From NCBI GenBank assembly GCA_029531795.1, contig JAPEIS010000008.1, positions 2,046,001 through 2,110,000 on the forward strand: a DNA stretch of 64,000 nt, given 5' to 3'. The translations under genes and the position numbers were made by a program. The notes beneath the pieces were generated by a model, which saw only the letters and a list, made by a program, of their open reading frames with translations, searched no databases and was not told where the DNA came from. Positions 1-12,903 of this stretch are shown one piece after another (position 1 is the first letter of the stretch; each line of letters begins with the position of its first letter). Source of the stretch: Sclerotinia nivalis. Lineage: Eukaryota > Ascomycota > Leotiomycetes > Helotiales > Sclerotiniaceae.

Positions 1-1
1 C

Positions 2-1003
2 GATGAGGACGACGAGAACTATGAAGAAACTTTTGATACGAAAATTAAGCGTGAGATATCTCACTGGCAATTTGCCCCGGGCCAAGATTTGGAGCCCGCT
101 TATTTGGCTACTCCAAATACCTCCAAGTTTTTCATGGTTCGTCAGCTTCGAAGCAACCCGAACAAGATTGACGTGAGAGAATATCCTCATATCGCTGGTT
201 TTGACTGGAATGATAAAGAGGCCGTCAAGGCTTTAAATAGAGGAAGAAATCAGATCATCCTTCGAACTAATGGTCCAAAGGCACCAGCTAGATTGGCTTG
301 GTCGCAAATTGAAAGGGATCTCTTGCGCCACCAAGTAATCAAGGGTCTCAAACATGGCGTGAGTACTCTTACTCTAGCCCAAGCTTATCCTGTGTTGACT
401 TACTCCAGATCTCCGCTGACTCTTTAATTACAGTACACGAAAAATGATATGCCATGGGACCAAGTTGCTCATAACATCAATGTAGATTTGGAAAAAGTCA
501 CTCAAAGACAAGGCTCCGCCCTTGCCAGACCAAGCAAATGGAATTCCAAGACAAAACAACAAGACTACCACACAAAGAGACACCTCAAAATGCAAAAAGA
601 CCGTACTGGTTCCGAACGCAATGCAACTGGCTGCATGAATCAGTCTAACAAGTTTGGCGACATTGATGCCCTGCTTCGAAACAGCGTAGAACAACCCAGC
701 AGACGTAAGACTTTAGACGAGATGCTTAAGATTATTCATGATGCCGATCATCTTCATCCACTTCCCAACGTTCGCCCCGCTCCTTCTGTTGCACAAGATG
801 CTAAAATGCAAATGGAGGATGGAGGAGGATCTTCGGGCGACGAACCTTCTTCCACGCAAAGTGATAGAATGCAGACAGATGGTGCCGATGAATATTCAAA
901 CGATGAGCCGCTCATGAAGCGTAGAAAATCGGATCGTGTTGCTAACAAGTCATTGGGCAATGAACCTCCCATGACGCGCAGAAAGTCAAAAAATGTCCAA
1001 TAA
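2..1003 (+). CDS. Core-domain family protein 1 (5' truncated by window edge)
   Basis: Partial gene that is open from the first bases of the window; its true start lies upstream. Exons are 2-358 and 434-1003 (phase-0 75-bp intron, GTGAGT...TTACAG). The visible protein begins acidic, then carries the core shared with four other genes here: a W-x8-D-L-x2-A lead, T-S-K-F-F-M-V-R, then the motif GFDWNDKEAVKALNRGR. This continues into a segment with Myb/SANT spacing (W-x3-E-x3-L before the intron, W-D-x-V-A after it), then a basic and acidic low-complexity tail ending in Arg/Lys/Ser-rich clusters that look like nuclear localisation signals. Function unknown; a nuclear, DNA- or chromatin-associated role is inference. 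Its closest relative here is the gene at 5433-7785. Confidence 0.75.
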
Positions 1004-2678
1004 GTCCAGGCATTCATTACGACACGGTACAAGACCTTCTCACTTCATCGTCACTTTTTTTCATGTTGGTGCATTTGCCGTTTTGTCGGGTTTTCACCCC
1101 AAACCATGTGTAATATTGGCACTCTGAATGTTTCCATCAGTCCCCACCAAGAGCACCCGTAGCGAAGACCTAGGTCTTCTATTTCTTTGGTCCAAATAAT
1201 TTTTTGTCGTTTCAGAAGGATTTTTATGTCGTTTGACCGTAGAAGCTTAATTTTAATACGATGAAAGGGTGGTTTAATGACAGCAAGGTGGAGATATGTA
1301 CAGAGACAGATGGTTGAGCGGTAGTCCAGAGGGATTGGATTCTTCATTGTTGTTGGATTGCATGTTTTCGTTTTCGTTTTATATCGCTTGCACATGTATG
1401 TTGGGGAGTTCGGGTGGTCGAGTCGTCATGATCACCGCGAGGGATCAATGCTGCGGTTTGCGTAGATAATGATGTGGTTGAGTTAGTTAGTTGGTTCTTA
1501 TGAAAGTTCATTCAATGGGCATCCCATTCCGAATCTCAGCCGAAACGTGACGTATTGCCACTTCTCTACCTAGCGATCGGAGTTTCAGCTATCCTGATGT
1601 TGAGGAAATCCATTGATAGGGCCGATCCTTTGATTCCAAACTAAGGATCTCAAATTCTCTTGAGTTTTGTTTCGATGGTAACAAGTGAAATAAATTGTGT
1701 TAGATCACATGATCTTCCCGCAACAGCTACAAGACAATTTGTCCAGCCAATCAAAATCACATTTCGGCAAAGATCGACAAATCATGGCGATCCCGGGGCA
1801 TTGATCACCTGACGAACCGTGAAGGGGGGGTATATAACCGAAAGGTCTAAAAGATCTAGACGCCGAGTAATTTTAAAAATTTCTTCTAAGGAGCCGGTGC
1901 TCCAACCAAAATGGATTAAGGAAAAGCCACACTCAGCCGCAACAAGTAAACATTCACGGGTCTATCCACTTTTCCTGATTGTATCTTTTTTGGAGCTATT
2001 GAGACTTGAGACGGATGTGGAAATTATGAAGGTTTTGATATGATAACAGACTATATCGGTGCTTTCAATGAGCTTCTGCATCCGAAGCTAGAAAAAGAAT
2101 AAGCGTTTGAACGCGGGATTCAAGTACCTACTAGCCTTGATTAGGCGCTGTCGGATTAGGTCCACCATATTCTTCTCCATGTGCATCAAGGGTCTTCTGA
2201 CAGGCAGGGAAAGAAGGAGAAATAAATTGAAGCAAAAACATAGGGAATTGCCCTGCAGACAGAGTGTCTTCGCAAGTATCATCGCCATCAAAGCAGCAGA
2301 TATGAGTAAAATCTACCATGCCACGCACAAATGATTTTGTGTGATGTGTGCGGAGTACACTGCTTTGCCTCGTGGCAGAAGATGCATGTCAGCACGGCTC
2401 TCCCCACAAACAATTTACCATGCTCTTCCTCAGGAACGTGCACAAAATGCAAGTAGGTAGTATCGGACTATCTATACTTGGCGCAAATGTTATTTGCTTT
2501 CTTCGTGTGAGAATTAGAGCTGAGCTAAGTTCTCCATTGTTATTTATACAAAGATGTAGAACATTTCCCCCGTAGACTTTTTCATCTCCATCTCTCTTTT
2601 TTAAGCGCTCACTCTTTTCAAACGCTCACTACTTTCTAATTCTCAACATTCATTCAAAAAATTTCTTAATTCTTCAAC
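1004..2678. other. Intergenic, no gene seen
   Basis: Only short ORFs with no recognisable composition. It does contain a CCAAT box (1747-1751) 80 bp before a TATATAA box (1831-1837) preceded by a G-run, which looks like a core promoter. No convincing gene starts just downstream of it. Confidence 0.5.
1747..1837 (+). promoter_or_regulatory. CCAAT/TATA pair without an obvious gene
   Basis: A CCAAT pentamer lies 80 bp upstream of TATATAA on the plus strand. Only ORFs of about 75 codons follow within 800 bp. It could drive a small or non-coding transcript, or be a distal leader promoter for the secreted-protein gene at 2679. Confidence 0.3.
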
Positions 2679-3617
2679 ATGAGAGTTTTAATCGTTCTTT
2701 CTGCCTTGACAGGCTTAAGTCAGGCTATTGCGGTCGTCCCTCGACAGCCTATCAGTCCATCAGAAGTCACCCTTACATCCACTTCCGTCAGCACAGTCAC
2801 GAACACCATCATCACTGCTTATCCAGTCATCACTACAGCAACAACTTGTAGCGTAGGAACCGCAATCCCGACCGAAGCCGTTTGTTCCGCAGGCGTTGTT
2901 TATTCCTTGACAGGAGGCAATTATTATTCGCAGGCATGCTCCGCATCACTATCTGGCGGCACTGTCATCCGTGCCTACGTAGAGCCTGTTGGAGTGGCGG
3001 CTAGGAGTATATGTGCATCCATCTGCAATGCCCTCAACAATCTCAAAACGGCTGCCAGTTCATGCAACGGAATAGTTTACACAACTATCGGTGCTCTTAA
3101 CCAATGCTTCTTGAAAAATGGACCTGTCACTGCTGTATCAGCTGGAACAAGCGTATTTGCTGTTCAACAATTTACAGATAATCCTTGTGTTGCCACGATC
3201 ACTGCTTCGACAACCGACACTTCATATCAGACAGTCACTTCTACATATGAAATCGTTTATACTTCAACAGTAACTCCATCAGCTGCCGCAACTACCAGTT
3301 CATCTGAAATTTCATCAGCAGCAACCACCAGTTCATCTGAAATCCCATCTGCAGCCGCCACAACTTCAGCTGCAACCACAACCTCTTCAGATATTCCATC
3401 CGCCGCTTCAAGTTCCTCTGTATCTTCTACTTCGACTTTGATTTCGAATTCAACATTGATTTCGAATTCGACTTCGACTTCGGCTTCAACTTCATCTTCG
3501 TCTTCGATTTTGACTTTGACTTCGACCAGTTCCGCAGCGGCTGCTTCGTCGAGCGCTGCCGATGATGACGCAGATGATGAATGTTATATTGATGAAGAGG
3601 AAGGTGATTCTCAATAA
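2679..3617 (+). CDS. Secreted Ser/Thr-rich protein with Cys-rich module
   Basis: Single-exon gene of 312 residues. Residues 1-17 form a signal peptide (basic N-terminus, hydrophobic core, small residues before the cut). Residues about 55-170 hold a module with regularly spaced cysteines resembling PAN/Apple-like modules of fungal extracellular proteins. Residues about 190-290 are a Ser/Thr/Ala tract containing repeats of the type TTSSSEI, expected to be heavily O-mannosylated. The last about 25 residues are strongly acidic (D/E) with one Cys. There is no terminal hydrophobic GPI signal, so the protein is probably secreted or loosely wall-bound. The start is the first ATG after a CT-rich leader. 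Binding partner unknown. Confidence 0.75.
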   Translation: MRVLIVLSALTGLSQAIAVVPRQPISPSEVTLTSTSVSTVTNTIITAYPVITTATTCSVGTAIPTEAVCSAGVVYSLTGGNYYSQACSASLSGGTVIRAYVEPVGVAARSICASICNALNNLKTAASSCNGIVYTTIGALNQCFLKNGPVTAVSAGTSVFAVQQFTDNPCVATITASTTDTSYQTVTSTYEIVYTSTVTPSAAATTSSSEISSAATTSSSEIPSAAATTSAATTTSSDIPSAASSSSVSSTSTLISNSTLISNSTSTSASTSSSSSILTLTSTSSAAAASSSAADDDADDECYIDEEEGDSQ

Positions 3618-5432
3618 ATGTAAATGGGGATTGAAATTTGGGGTTTAGATGGATGGATAGATTAACGGCTGGATGAGAGAATATACAGATGAATGTTCAC
3701 GGAAGGAACGAGGTAGAATTCGAGCAATCAATCAGAAGCATATTATGTTCTTGTATATATTTCACAGATATAAATACTCATTCCACATTTACCGTCCATT
3801 CATATCCAATCAACAAGTTGCCTCTCTCCCGATTCCAAGGGTATTAACCTGATGATAAATACTTAGTACTCTCAATACCCACCCTGTATTCGCAGCGCTA
3901 TGATTAATATGTTTGAGGCGCGTGTACACTGTATAGTTACTACTTATAATCTTCGCGAAGAACTAATCAGTGTATAGCTATCTACTTCCCATGGCCATCT
4001 AATAAAATCACTCATCATTTCCACTATCAAACTCATCATTCTAACCAATCCAAGTTTGCGAATGGAGAAATAAGCCTTAATACTCTGGTAAACTGGGTAA
4101 TACAGATTTCATACGCAGATATCTTGGTACATACCTATGTACCAAGAGATCCAAATTCAAACAATACCCTTTAATACACTATTCTTCCCCTCACAACGGA
4201 ATATAACCTTGACCACGCAAATATATTATCAAGTAAACAAACACCCCCCGTCCCCTCCAATAAATAAAGAAGTATAATACCAACCACCCAATTCTTCCAC
4301 CCAGAAGAATCTGCATCATTTCAGTAAATAAAAAGTAGTTCTTCAATAATTATAAAATCTCTAAATCTCACCGATAGCTCACAGGGAGCCAGATATTTAA
4401 AATACTATTATAATCATAGTATTTCTCTCGGCATGACAAGCTGCGCGTCATTCTGGTGGAGATTTATGGAGTGGGAGGAACTGGGTTTTTATAGCTGGAG
4501 TTATTTTTGAAGGATTTTGTTTTGAATGAGCTCGAGGGAGGAAAGTTTTAACTTTGGTCTGATGTTACACAAATTGCGGGGTAATTAGTGTGTGTAAGCG
4601 GGGAAAAGGGGGAGCTATGTATGGTATTATGTGGTTAGATTTATGGGGGAAAAAATCATCACACGAATACAGATGCAGCGCGGTGTGTTATATCACAGCA
4701 TCAGTATGATCCGAAATTTTTATCTTTTTTTCATTCATTTTCCTATCATTGCCTCAACCACACGCCATCACAAAATCGGCCACAACCCTAAACCACATCT
4801 AACCCAAATCAATCAAAGAAACCCTAAAAAAATCCCCAAACCCAACCCTCATCATCAACATCCTCATAATCATCATCATCATCGCAAATGAACCCCATAA
4901 TCCCTCAGCATCATAAGAATTCTTATCCTGTCCTATCGCATCAAATGAAACATTAAAACAATAAGAGCTGCATGTACGCCACAGAAATTCATGTTCTTCC
5001 GCCATATCCATACCACTATTTATCGTACCGCATCGCCGTGACGTGAAAAGGAAAAGAGAAGGGGAAATGTGTGCTGTGTGTAAACACCGATTACCGATAT
5101 GTTGGGGTATCATCATTTTTCATGAGAAGAGCCTCCTGTAGGCGGAAATAATTGGGGGAGTCGTTTTTGTATTTTGATGGAAGTTTGTGCTGAAATTTTC
5201 CTGAAATTGTGCTGTGGGAACGTAGTACTCGTACTTGTGGAATGTTGAGTGGAGATTTTGTGTGTCGATCCATTTATTGCCTGACAGGGCCGGAAGGACA
5301 TGCGCAAAAAATCGAAGAGGGTTAAATGTACCAGTAGAAATCAGACCAGATAGAGTAGAAAAGAGGAAAACTAGCAGCCCAGATGTCTAGATGCTAGACG
5401 TAGTAGAAGGCTGGTCTGAAGCCGGAAACGAT
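3618..5432. other. Intergenic, no gene seen
   Basis: 1.8 kb AT-rich spacer between the 3' ends of two convergent genes. It holds low-complexity CAT/ATC repeats around 4845-4890 that give a spurious His/Pro-rich ORF. No RNA gene or mobile element recognised. Confidence 0.5.
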
Positions 5433-7785
5433 CTAATTCCTGCCTGACTTGGCGTCAAACTGCTTTGCATTACTCTTACCGAACTTCACACTGAAGGCAG
5501 CTTTCAGAGTAGATGGTCCAGCGGTAGGTAGAGGAGATGGTTCATCATTGTCATCGTCATAGTGCTTCTTGAGCATACAAGGAGGTGGGCTGGCTGAAAA
5601 ACGGCGAGTAAGAGTCCTAGGTTTCTTTGTTGGTCGATTGTCCTCTTCATCTTGCTCGTCATCAATCATTTCTGAGACACTGCGACGAGAACCTCGGATT
5701 ATGCCACGACCGCCTTTTCCGCCAAGTCCTGTTGCTTTGTTAATCAACTTGAGAATATCAGGGTATTTTAGGGCCTGAGTTTCGGTCGCGGAGCCACTAC
5801 GATTGTAGCCTGTACGGCCACTGCGAGTGGTCTTGAGAGCTGTTGTAAATCAATAGTTAGCTATCATACCTCAGATGGGAAGTGAATTCACTATCGCGGT
5901 TCGGACTTCGGAGAGCCGAAGCACGAACCATTTGATATCACAGAAACAACGCCAAAGAAGTTTACTTACTCCTATCCTTTTTGCCATCCTTAGTCTCTCT
6001 TTCGATTCCTGGTGCCAACTTTGAGCCTTTTGGCTGAAAAACTCCCTCGAACCTTTCCTTGAGACGAGCTGCAATCTCATCCCAGTTCATCGTACGTCTA
6101 TCGAAACCAGCTTTAATAGCATCGCGTACCTCCTCTTCAAGACAAATTTTCTCCATCTGTGTCCACGGAATGCGTGTTTCGGCAATATTACCATGAGTTC
6201 GTTTACGGTTTTGAGCCCTAGCCTTGTTAAGCTTTCTGATATGTGCCGGGTCATCCCAATTGAACCCAGAAATCTGCGCATACTGGCGGAGGTCAATCTC
6301 AAGGGGATCATCGACGTTTTGACGGGTCAGATAGAATTTGCTAGGATCGGGGTTTCCGAGTTCTGCATTCTCGATATCGGTTCCTTCAACGAAGCGCCAC
6401 TTGACATTGGCACGTCCTGGTGTGTTCTTCTTTACTTCGGGGAGCTTCTTGAAGTAAGCACCTTCAAGCTCTTCCTCATCATCATTGCTATCGTAGACCT
6501 CAACATCGGAATCTTCTTCACTGCAACATGGTGTGGTGGGTGCCGAATTGTGATCGCGGTAGAAGTCCAACCGACCACTAAAACGGGAGGCATTATTGCT
6601 AGTGTTGTGGACTACCGCAGGTGCTGGATGTCGAAGATCATGATATTCTTTAGCATAATGAGGACCCCATTGTGGTGCGTCATGGCCAGTGCTGTGTGCT
6701 CCTCCTCTCAACCAATTTACGAAGTCGAGCGTAAATTGGACATATCCGGGACCTCGGCTCTCGTTCCTATCAAGATGATTAATGAGCTCGTCAACCTCAG
6801 CTTTATTATGTATTTCGCTATCATTCTTGATCGCATCTTCTCTGGTGAGCATTACCGGAGGACTGGTAAATACTCGTCTCGAGATTCGAAAAAAGTCAGG
6901 TACGGCTTTCACTCGGCGGATACCTTCATCCATAGGTCGCAAGTTCCACTCCCGGGCTACTCGTTCAAAGTATTGGTCATGAGTTAAAGTTGGTTCTCTC
7001 AATAACTCATGAAGAGTATTGAACCAATGTGGCAATTGCTCACGTTCACTTTCATCCGCCAATGTTTCAAGCTCTTTGGTGAGATCTGTAATTCGACGAG
7101 CAACGTCGTGCAAATTTGGGAAGAATCTGAGAGTCTCTGCGAGACCGGGGATAGTATTAAGATCTTGCAGTATAGTGCGAAACTCGATAAGTATAGCAAG
7201 CCGGGAAATCTCAAGTGGTTCTGTCAGATTCTTGACTCCCTCTAGTAGTGCGCCTTGTGGGGCTTTTCGAATTTCAGTACCGCTAGCGTCGACAGCAATT
7301 GGAAGATCATCTCCCCATGGCATTTCCATACCACGGCAGTGAAAGCAGAATCGACCGATGAGGTGTTTATGGTCATAAGCGCAAGCGGTAGTTAGCTTCT
7401 CTTTAGTAGTCGGCTGTACATGATGTGGAGAGCGCGGGTCACTGAATGATGCATCGGTAGGCATTTCGAACTCGTCCCTGGGTTCATGAGGTGGAGGGGT
7501 TGTATAAGAGCTCGTGCGAGGCATAGTAGCGCTATTTAATTTACTGCCATTGTCATTTCTTGGGGCGGAACCAGACTTGCGCTTGAATTGTTGAGCGGAA
7601 GCTGCGGATCTTTTTTCCGTATCCTTAACTTTTGCTTTCTGGTGATTAACCGCAGGCATTTGCTCTTTTTCTTGGGATACTGCGGCAGCGCTGAGGACAG
7701 CCAACCCTGAAAAAAGAGGTGACTTCGGACGGACAGACATGTCCGTTCCTCTGTTTCGTTCCATTTCTTGTCTTTTCTCCTTCAT
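5433..7785 (-). CDS. Core-domain family protein 2 (long form)
   Basis: Exons 5970-7785 and 5433-5839 on the minus strand (130-bp intron, GTAAGT...CAACAG, phase 1) give 740 residues. It is the longest member of the five-gene family. Residues 1-130 are basic and disordered. A short C-x2-C motif (FCFHC) sits near residue 150. Residues about 180-390 are helical with many W/H/R and unrecognised. An acidic stretch near 430 precedes the core (about residues 468-525: G-T-D-I, D-P-S-K-F-Y-L-T-R, GFNWDDPAHIRKLNKAR). Next comes a Myb/SANT-like segment (PWTQMEKICLEEEV, then NWDEIAARL), then a basic tail with Gly/Arg repeats and K-K-P-R. Other in-frame ATGs lie within the first 16 codons, so the start is not certain. 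The arrangement core plus Myb-like segment matches gene 1. Nuclear function is inference only. Confidence 0.8.
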
Positions 7786-9600
7786 GTATACTCGTCTGTG
7801 TTCGGTTTCGGATGTTTCGCTAAATGTTCAACTGAATTAGTATCAATACTTGAGATGTCCAACGAAGTAATTCAGGTGAATGCTTGGTTTTTGGAACAAA
7901 TGTCAGAAACAATCGAGGCCTCTAAGAGACTATCCACTGATGTAAAATAGAGAGTCTTTGAGTTAGAAGTGTGTGTGAAGTGATGTGAAGGATATGCACA
8001 AACGGGGTTATGTGTTGGTACGAGATAGAGTGAAGGTAGAAATGGGTGGAAGGATGAAGTTGTGTGAAGAGAAATTCGTTGTTGAAGGCGGACAGCAAAC
8101 TTATGAAGTGAAGCTATGTAACATAGGAGAGGGATCGATGTGTACAAGCATACGAAGAAACGATAAATTGCCAGTCTGACGGGGGGATAAAAGCAAGAAG
8201 TGCAGTGAACGGCGAGACCCTACATGTACGAGAGAAGAATAATCTTGCTAAGGATAATTCGGGGTATTGCGATTCCTACGCGCAAGCGCGAGATTGAAAA
8301 ATGTTGAAGAAAGGATTATCCTGTGAGAACAGAAATGCTCTTATAAGAGTTGCTCCGAATCACAAGATCCTAAAATAGTGATGGGTGAAGCATGAAGGAT
8401 AAAGGGAAATAATACATTCCGAAGGGCTGGAAAGAAACCATTAACTTACTGAAGGTAAATGTATTTTGGAAACTTCGAGGATATTCCCAAAAGCTATCAA
8501 AAAACGCGTCGACAGCGTTACCGCCAATGAAAGAAGTGATAATCCAATATCAAGAAAGGATCAGAAAGAAAGATTATTTTGAAGAAAAGGAGTCAAGAAA
8601 AGGTTGTGAGGGAATGAAATGTTGAAGTTGAAGTGAAGTGAAGTGATTTTTTTTGAAAGGTTTGTGTTGGAGAAGAAAAGATCCTGAGAAATGAATTTGT
8701 TTTTGATACTTTTGTATCAATGTTGACCTACCTCTCAAAAGATCCTCGCTTCGCTAAAATAAGGCATCAGCTTTTACCCCTAATAGTACGGATGGATGAT
8801 AAAGGGTGAATACAAAGCTGATAAAAGTTTTTTTCTTATGGAAACTGGTAAGTGAATATTTTCGGTTGGTTGAGATGATCAGATATTATCCACCTGGATA
8901 AATTCTACTTTGGTAGGCCCCACTCCTTTGCTTCTACCAACTGCCCTTGTACTTTGAAGGTAACCAGTTAAAAGCAGTAGCAAACTATTCAAATTGTTAT
9001 GTATCGCCAACACCAGTCTTAAATCACAATGAGATAACACCCTCAATATATTAAGGGAATGTAAGTCATCTGATACTGGGATACTGCGTACATAACCTTG
9101 AATTTTGCCGGTAGAGACATAGAGGAGGGGAAATAGGATCGAGCATGGCTATCGTTGGGTAATGGTCCTCGATTCTTAGGTGTATTCATATCTAGTGACA
9201 TTTATCTAGGGTCATAATGCGAGCTGGCATTCATCTTTTATCTCACCATTATGTATTCCACTCATCTTTTTTGGCGAACATCCCCTATATGAGAGCACAA
9301 TAGGACGTTTCAAAACGATTATCCATCAACAGGCACAGGGAAGAAAGAATACCATTGACTCCATATTTAAAAGCAAAGCAAAGAAAACAGAGTACAAAAA
9401 GACTTGATTTCTATTTAATAACTCGGTCCTCAAAATGGACAGATACTGTGATACCAGACTAGCCGAGAAGATCATGCAACCCCATTATCATCAATCTTTA
9501 TGCCAATATCATACATTTTCTCCTCCATTACTACCATCATGATTGAATACCCTTTATACCAGCTTCCGCCGGTCAGACAGCCGCAACATGCTCTAAATTT
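7786..9600. other. Intergenic, no gene seen
   Basis: 1.8 kb AT-rich spacer upstream of the long family member. It has purine-rich (GA) tracts around 8000-8700 that read as low-complexity antisense ORFs. No conserved product was seen. Confidence 0.5.
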
Positions 9601-10425
9601 CTAAAACTCAAGGATTCGTCTATTTGGTCGTAGATCGTCATCGTCCTCTTCCTCACCCGGTGGCCAGGATTCAGCAGTGGTGTCGAATGGTGAGCCTCTG
9701 CCATCAACGGTGACTCTGTAGGTAATTACAATCAGCAATCCAAAACTCCCAATGCTTAGCGTGTGCAAATCTTACCGAGACTTTCCACTAGTCTGTGGAT
9801 TAGACTCCAAAGTATTGATTTCCCACTGTCGACGAGCCTTATTGAGTCTACCAACATGCTCCTTGTTATTCCAGTCAAACTCATCGATGTGCAACTCGAT
9901 TCGCTTCTTTTCAATCTTGGTGGGATCACGGATATCATATCGGCGAACCACGAACTTGGAATTATCGGGCTGACCAACCACTGCAGGAGTCATATCAGTA
10001 TCGCCGGTGATAGCCCAAGCAACATTCGCATCCCTAAATGATGTAGCGCTGAGTCTAGCTTGCTCGAAGCCCGGACTGGTAGGTGGAGACTTAGTCATCA
10101 CTCTAGACCGCTCAGGAGAGTTGGAAGCACGAGGAGTGATTTGAATAGGGCCCGACTTGGCAGTCTTATCTGTAAGGTTGACCCAATCATCTTCCTCATC
10201 TTGGACATCAACTTCAGCCTTCTTGAAATCCCCAAATTTGTAGGCGGTATCGCGACGGTGCTTGGTGTGATCTCTGAAGAAGAGACCTGAGGGGACGATG
10301 GCATCTGCGATGTTGCAGAGGAAGTTTTCACGACGGAGAGCGGATTTTCCTTGGTTCCCTGGTTCACCGAATGGTGGGAGAGGAGCTTTGGTGGGTGGAA
10401 GGTTTTTGTTGTTTCTTTCCGACAT
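9601..10425 (-). CDS. Core-domain family protein 3 (compact form)
   Basis: Exons 9776-10425 and 9601-9715 (60-bp intron, GTAAGA...CTACAG, phase 2) give 254 residues; the frame closes exactly at the stop. The N-terminal half is basic and Pro/Ser-rich. The shared core is near residues 138-205: G-D-T-D-M-T-P-A-V-V-G-Q-P, N-S-K-F-V-V-R-R, D-P-T-K-I, then EFDWNNKEHVGRLNKARRQ. It lacks the Myb-like segment of copies 1 and 2. The short C-terminal exon is acidic (EEEDDDD) and ends soon after. This compact copy defines the minimal unit of the family, which makes the core likely to be a self-standing fold. Function unknown. Confidence 0.75.
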
Positions 10426-12903
10426 GCTGGTCTAAAGTAAGGTTCTGGTGTGGTTAGTGAATGCCATTGGCTGATTGCAATGTTTGAAAAGGTAGTATAT
10501 GGATGAGTAGGATTATTAGGTGATTTTCACATGGACATCGAGGGATGGTAGAATACTGGTGCCAAACTAATGAGCCTTTTCAGTCTGTTGACTACTACTC
10601 TAGCTCGTGGGTAAAGGACTAAAATTAGAAATATAAAAAGAAAAATATTGATGCTTACAGGTTGAGTTCTTGAAATGAAATCTGTCTTGATCTCAAATGT
10701 CTTGATATACAAGATGTTGCGACTTGTTCAAAGATGCAAAGAGTTGTACAAATCTGTTTGTAATATTCTATGATAGTTTGTTCTTGAAAGTCTTTGCAAA
10801 AGTAATCTTTATCAAGTAAATGATTTAGAAGTTGTTAAATATAAGATAGGGATTGTAAGATTGCAAATTGGACTATTTATATACATCCAAATAACTACGG
10901 TTGACAAGTCTAAGGCTGGTACTGGTCGGCAGGTCGATGGTGCATTCGAAGTCCATTATTCACATGTGTTTAGGACATTAATTCAGCGAACATCTTGATG
11001 TAGACAGAAACCGTACTAAGGAGATGAGTCAAGGAATAAATTCAATAGATTTCTTGAGGTGGTTCGAGTTTTAAATATAATTAGGGTTAATAGATCCCGA
11101 GGAGATTATCATAATTAGTTATTGTGCTTGGAATAGCTTCAGATGAGACTAATTATATTCGATACCTGAGAGGATTGATTAGTTTATGGAATATTTTTAG
11201 TGAATACCATACAAAAGTTATGAAAATACATAATTTATCTTGTAGATTGATAAGATTGATAATTTGCTATATATTACATTCAAAATAGGTGGGTCATTTA
11301 GAAACACTATGTACATTTTTGTTATCCAACTCTTAACCAAAAGCATATTAAAGTAAGAATCACATATGGAAATATATATATATGAAAGCATACTTAGTTT
11401 TGATCAACACAGCAGCTGTTGTTGATTCCTTACATTCACCAAATAAGTAGAAGCTATTCCGTTGAAGTCCAAACATTATACAAGAATTTACAAATGAGCC
11501 AGCAGATGAAAACAAGGAAAATCACTTATGAGCAAAACAGGCAAAGCTTTGGTTCCTTGAAGAAATCCTATCCTCAGAAGAGCTAGCTGATAGGTAGGTT
11601 TCTCTTTCTAAACTACCCTTGGATTTAAGCCTGGGATATGGGATCCATTACACTCACAAGTGTTAGTGAGTGAGTGTACTCAAAAAGATGCCTACGCAGG
11701 GCAGGAAAAAGACATCAAATATTACTTTTTCACTGGTACAAAACTTGATTTGTTCACAACGATAGAAATGCAGTTTTAAAGAGACACAGAAGAAAGACAA
11801 TACGATACAGAAAAGACGTTGCAATTGATCCAAGCTATCACCCACTCCACACTGAAATGAAAATCAACATGAGCAATGCATTATGGCCATACAAATAGCA
11901 AAGTGCTTGAAAACTCTTCTATTACCCGACTTCTCAGAACTCTCCAGCATTTTATACTCTCACCCGCGATCTCCTTACTTCAGTAACGGCCAGCATTGAT
12001 CCTTCGCTTCGTGTCCTACTCTGTTTTATTCCTCTTATTCAGATATTCTGCATAGTTTGGAGGTAGTTAGGACGGACATTGAGTTAAGGTTCGAAATCAA
12101 TTATAATGTAAAATTTACTATTTATTGGCATCGACATCGAATGATTCAGGAAGAGGGTGGACATTATAATATACCTAGTTACCGATGACTAAGTTTGAAC
12201 ATTTTCCAGATGTGAGATAGAACGTTTGGAATCTGGAATCTTACTAATTAATGCATGATGGAGCTAAAAATTTCATCAAAGATCCTTATTAGAGGTAGGT
12301 ATTTGGAGAGGAAATAAACTAGTATCTCCTTCTCCGCTTGAAAAGATCTGTCTTTAAAGAAATGATCAGGATGCTCAACACACTTTACACTTTTTGGAAA
12401 TAATTAGCTTCAAATTATAAGAAAAGATATTGCTAACAAAGCAATTCCATTTTTTACATCCATTTGTAAGCAAGTTTTTAGCGTGGGTGTGATTAAAATA
12501 GACTAAAACTCGCTTCCACTAGGTTCAAGCGACCATTCAAACGCCCTCCTTGAACCGTATTAGGAAAGGTCAGCAAGAGATAACTAGTTTATTGCCTCTC
12601 TAAATACCTTTATTGCGTTGAGCACGATTACAGACCGTAATTCCTGTTTTTCTAGCACTCTACTTACTGTAAGGTACGTAAAAGAGCAGAGAGTGCCAAG
12701 TGGTGCCAAGTTCTTCATTTATCGATAGCCCATATTCACAAACCTTAAACTTAAATGCCGAAGTTTCTCAAAGGCGTAAGTAGCATCATAGAATTGTCCA
12801 AATAAATACACATTCCCATGTGAGGGCGTTTCAATTTTCAATCCGTCCATTCTTGCTATTCAAGTCTCTTCATCAATACGCGGCCTACCCGAAAACCGTG
12901 AAG
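10426..12903. other. Intergenic, no gene seen
   Basis: 2.5 kb very AT-rich stretch, the longest clean gap in the window. ORFs do not exceed about 60 codons and carry no recognisable composition. No RNA gene or repeat unit was identified by eye. Confidence 0.5.

Noticed and set aside
4631..4891. 86-codon His/Pro-rich ORF
   Set aside because: Composition comes from CAT/ATC simple repeats; no codon structure or homology recognised.
6193..6987. 264-codon plus-strand ORF
   Set aside because: Antisense shadow of the long family copy; the minus frame carries the shared core.
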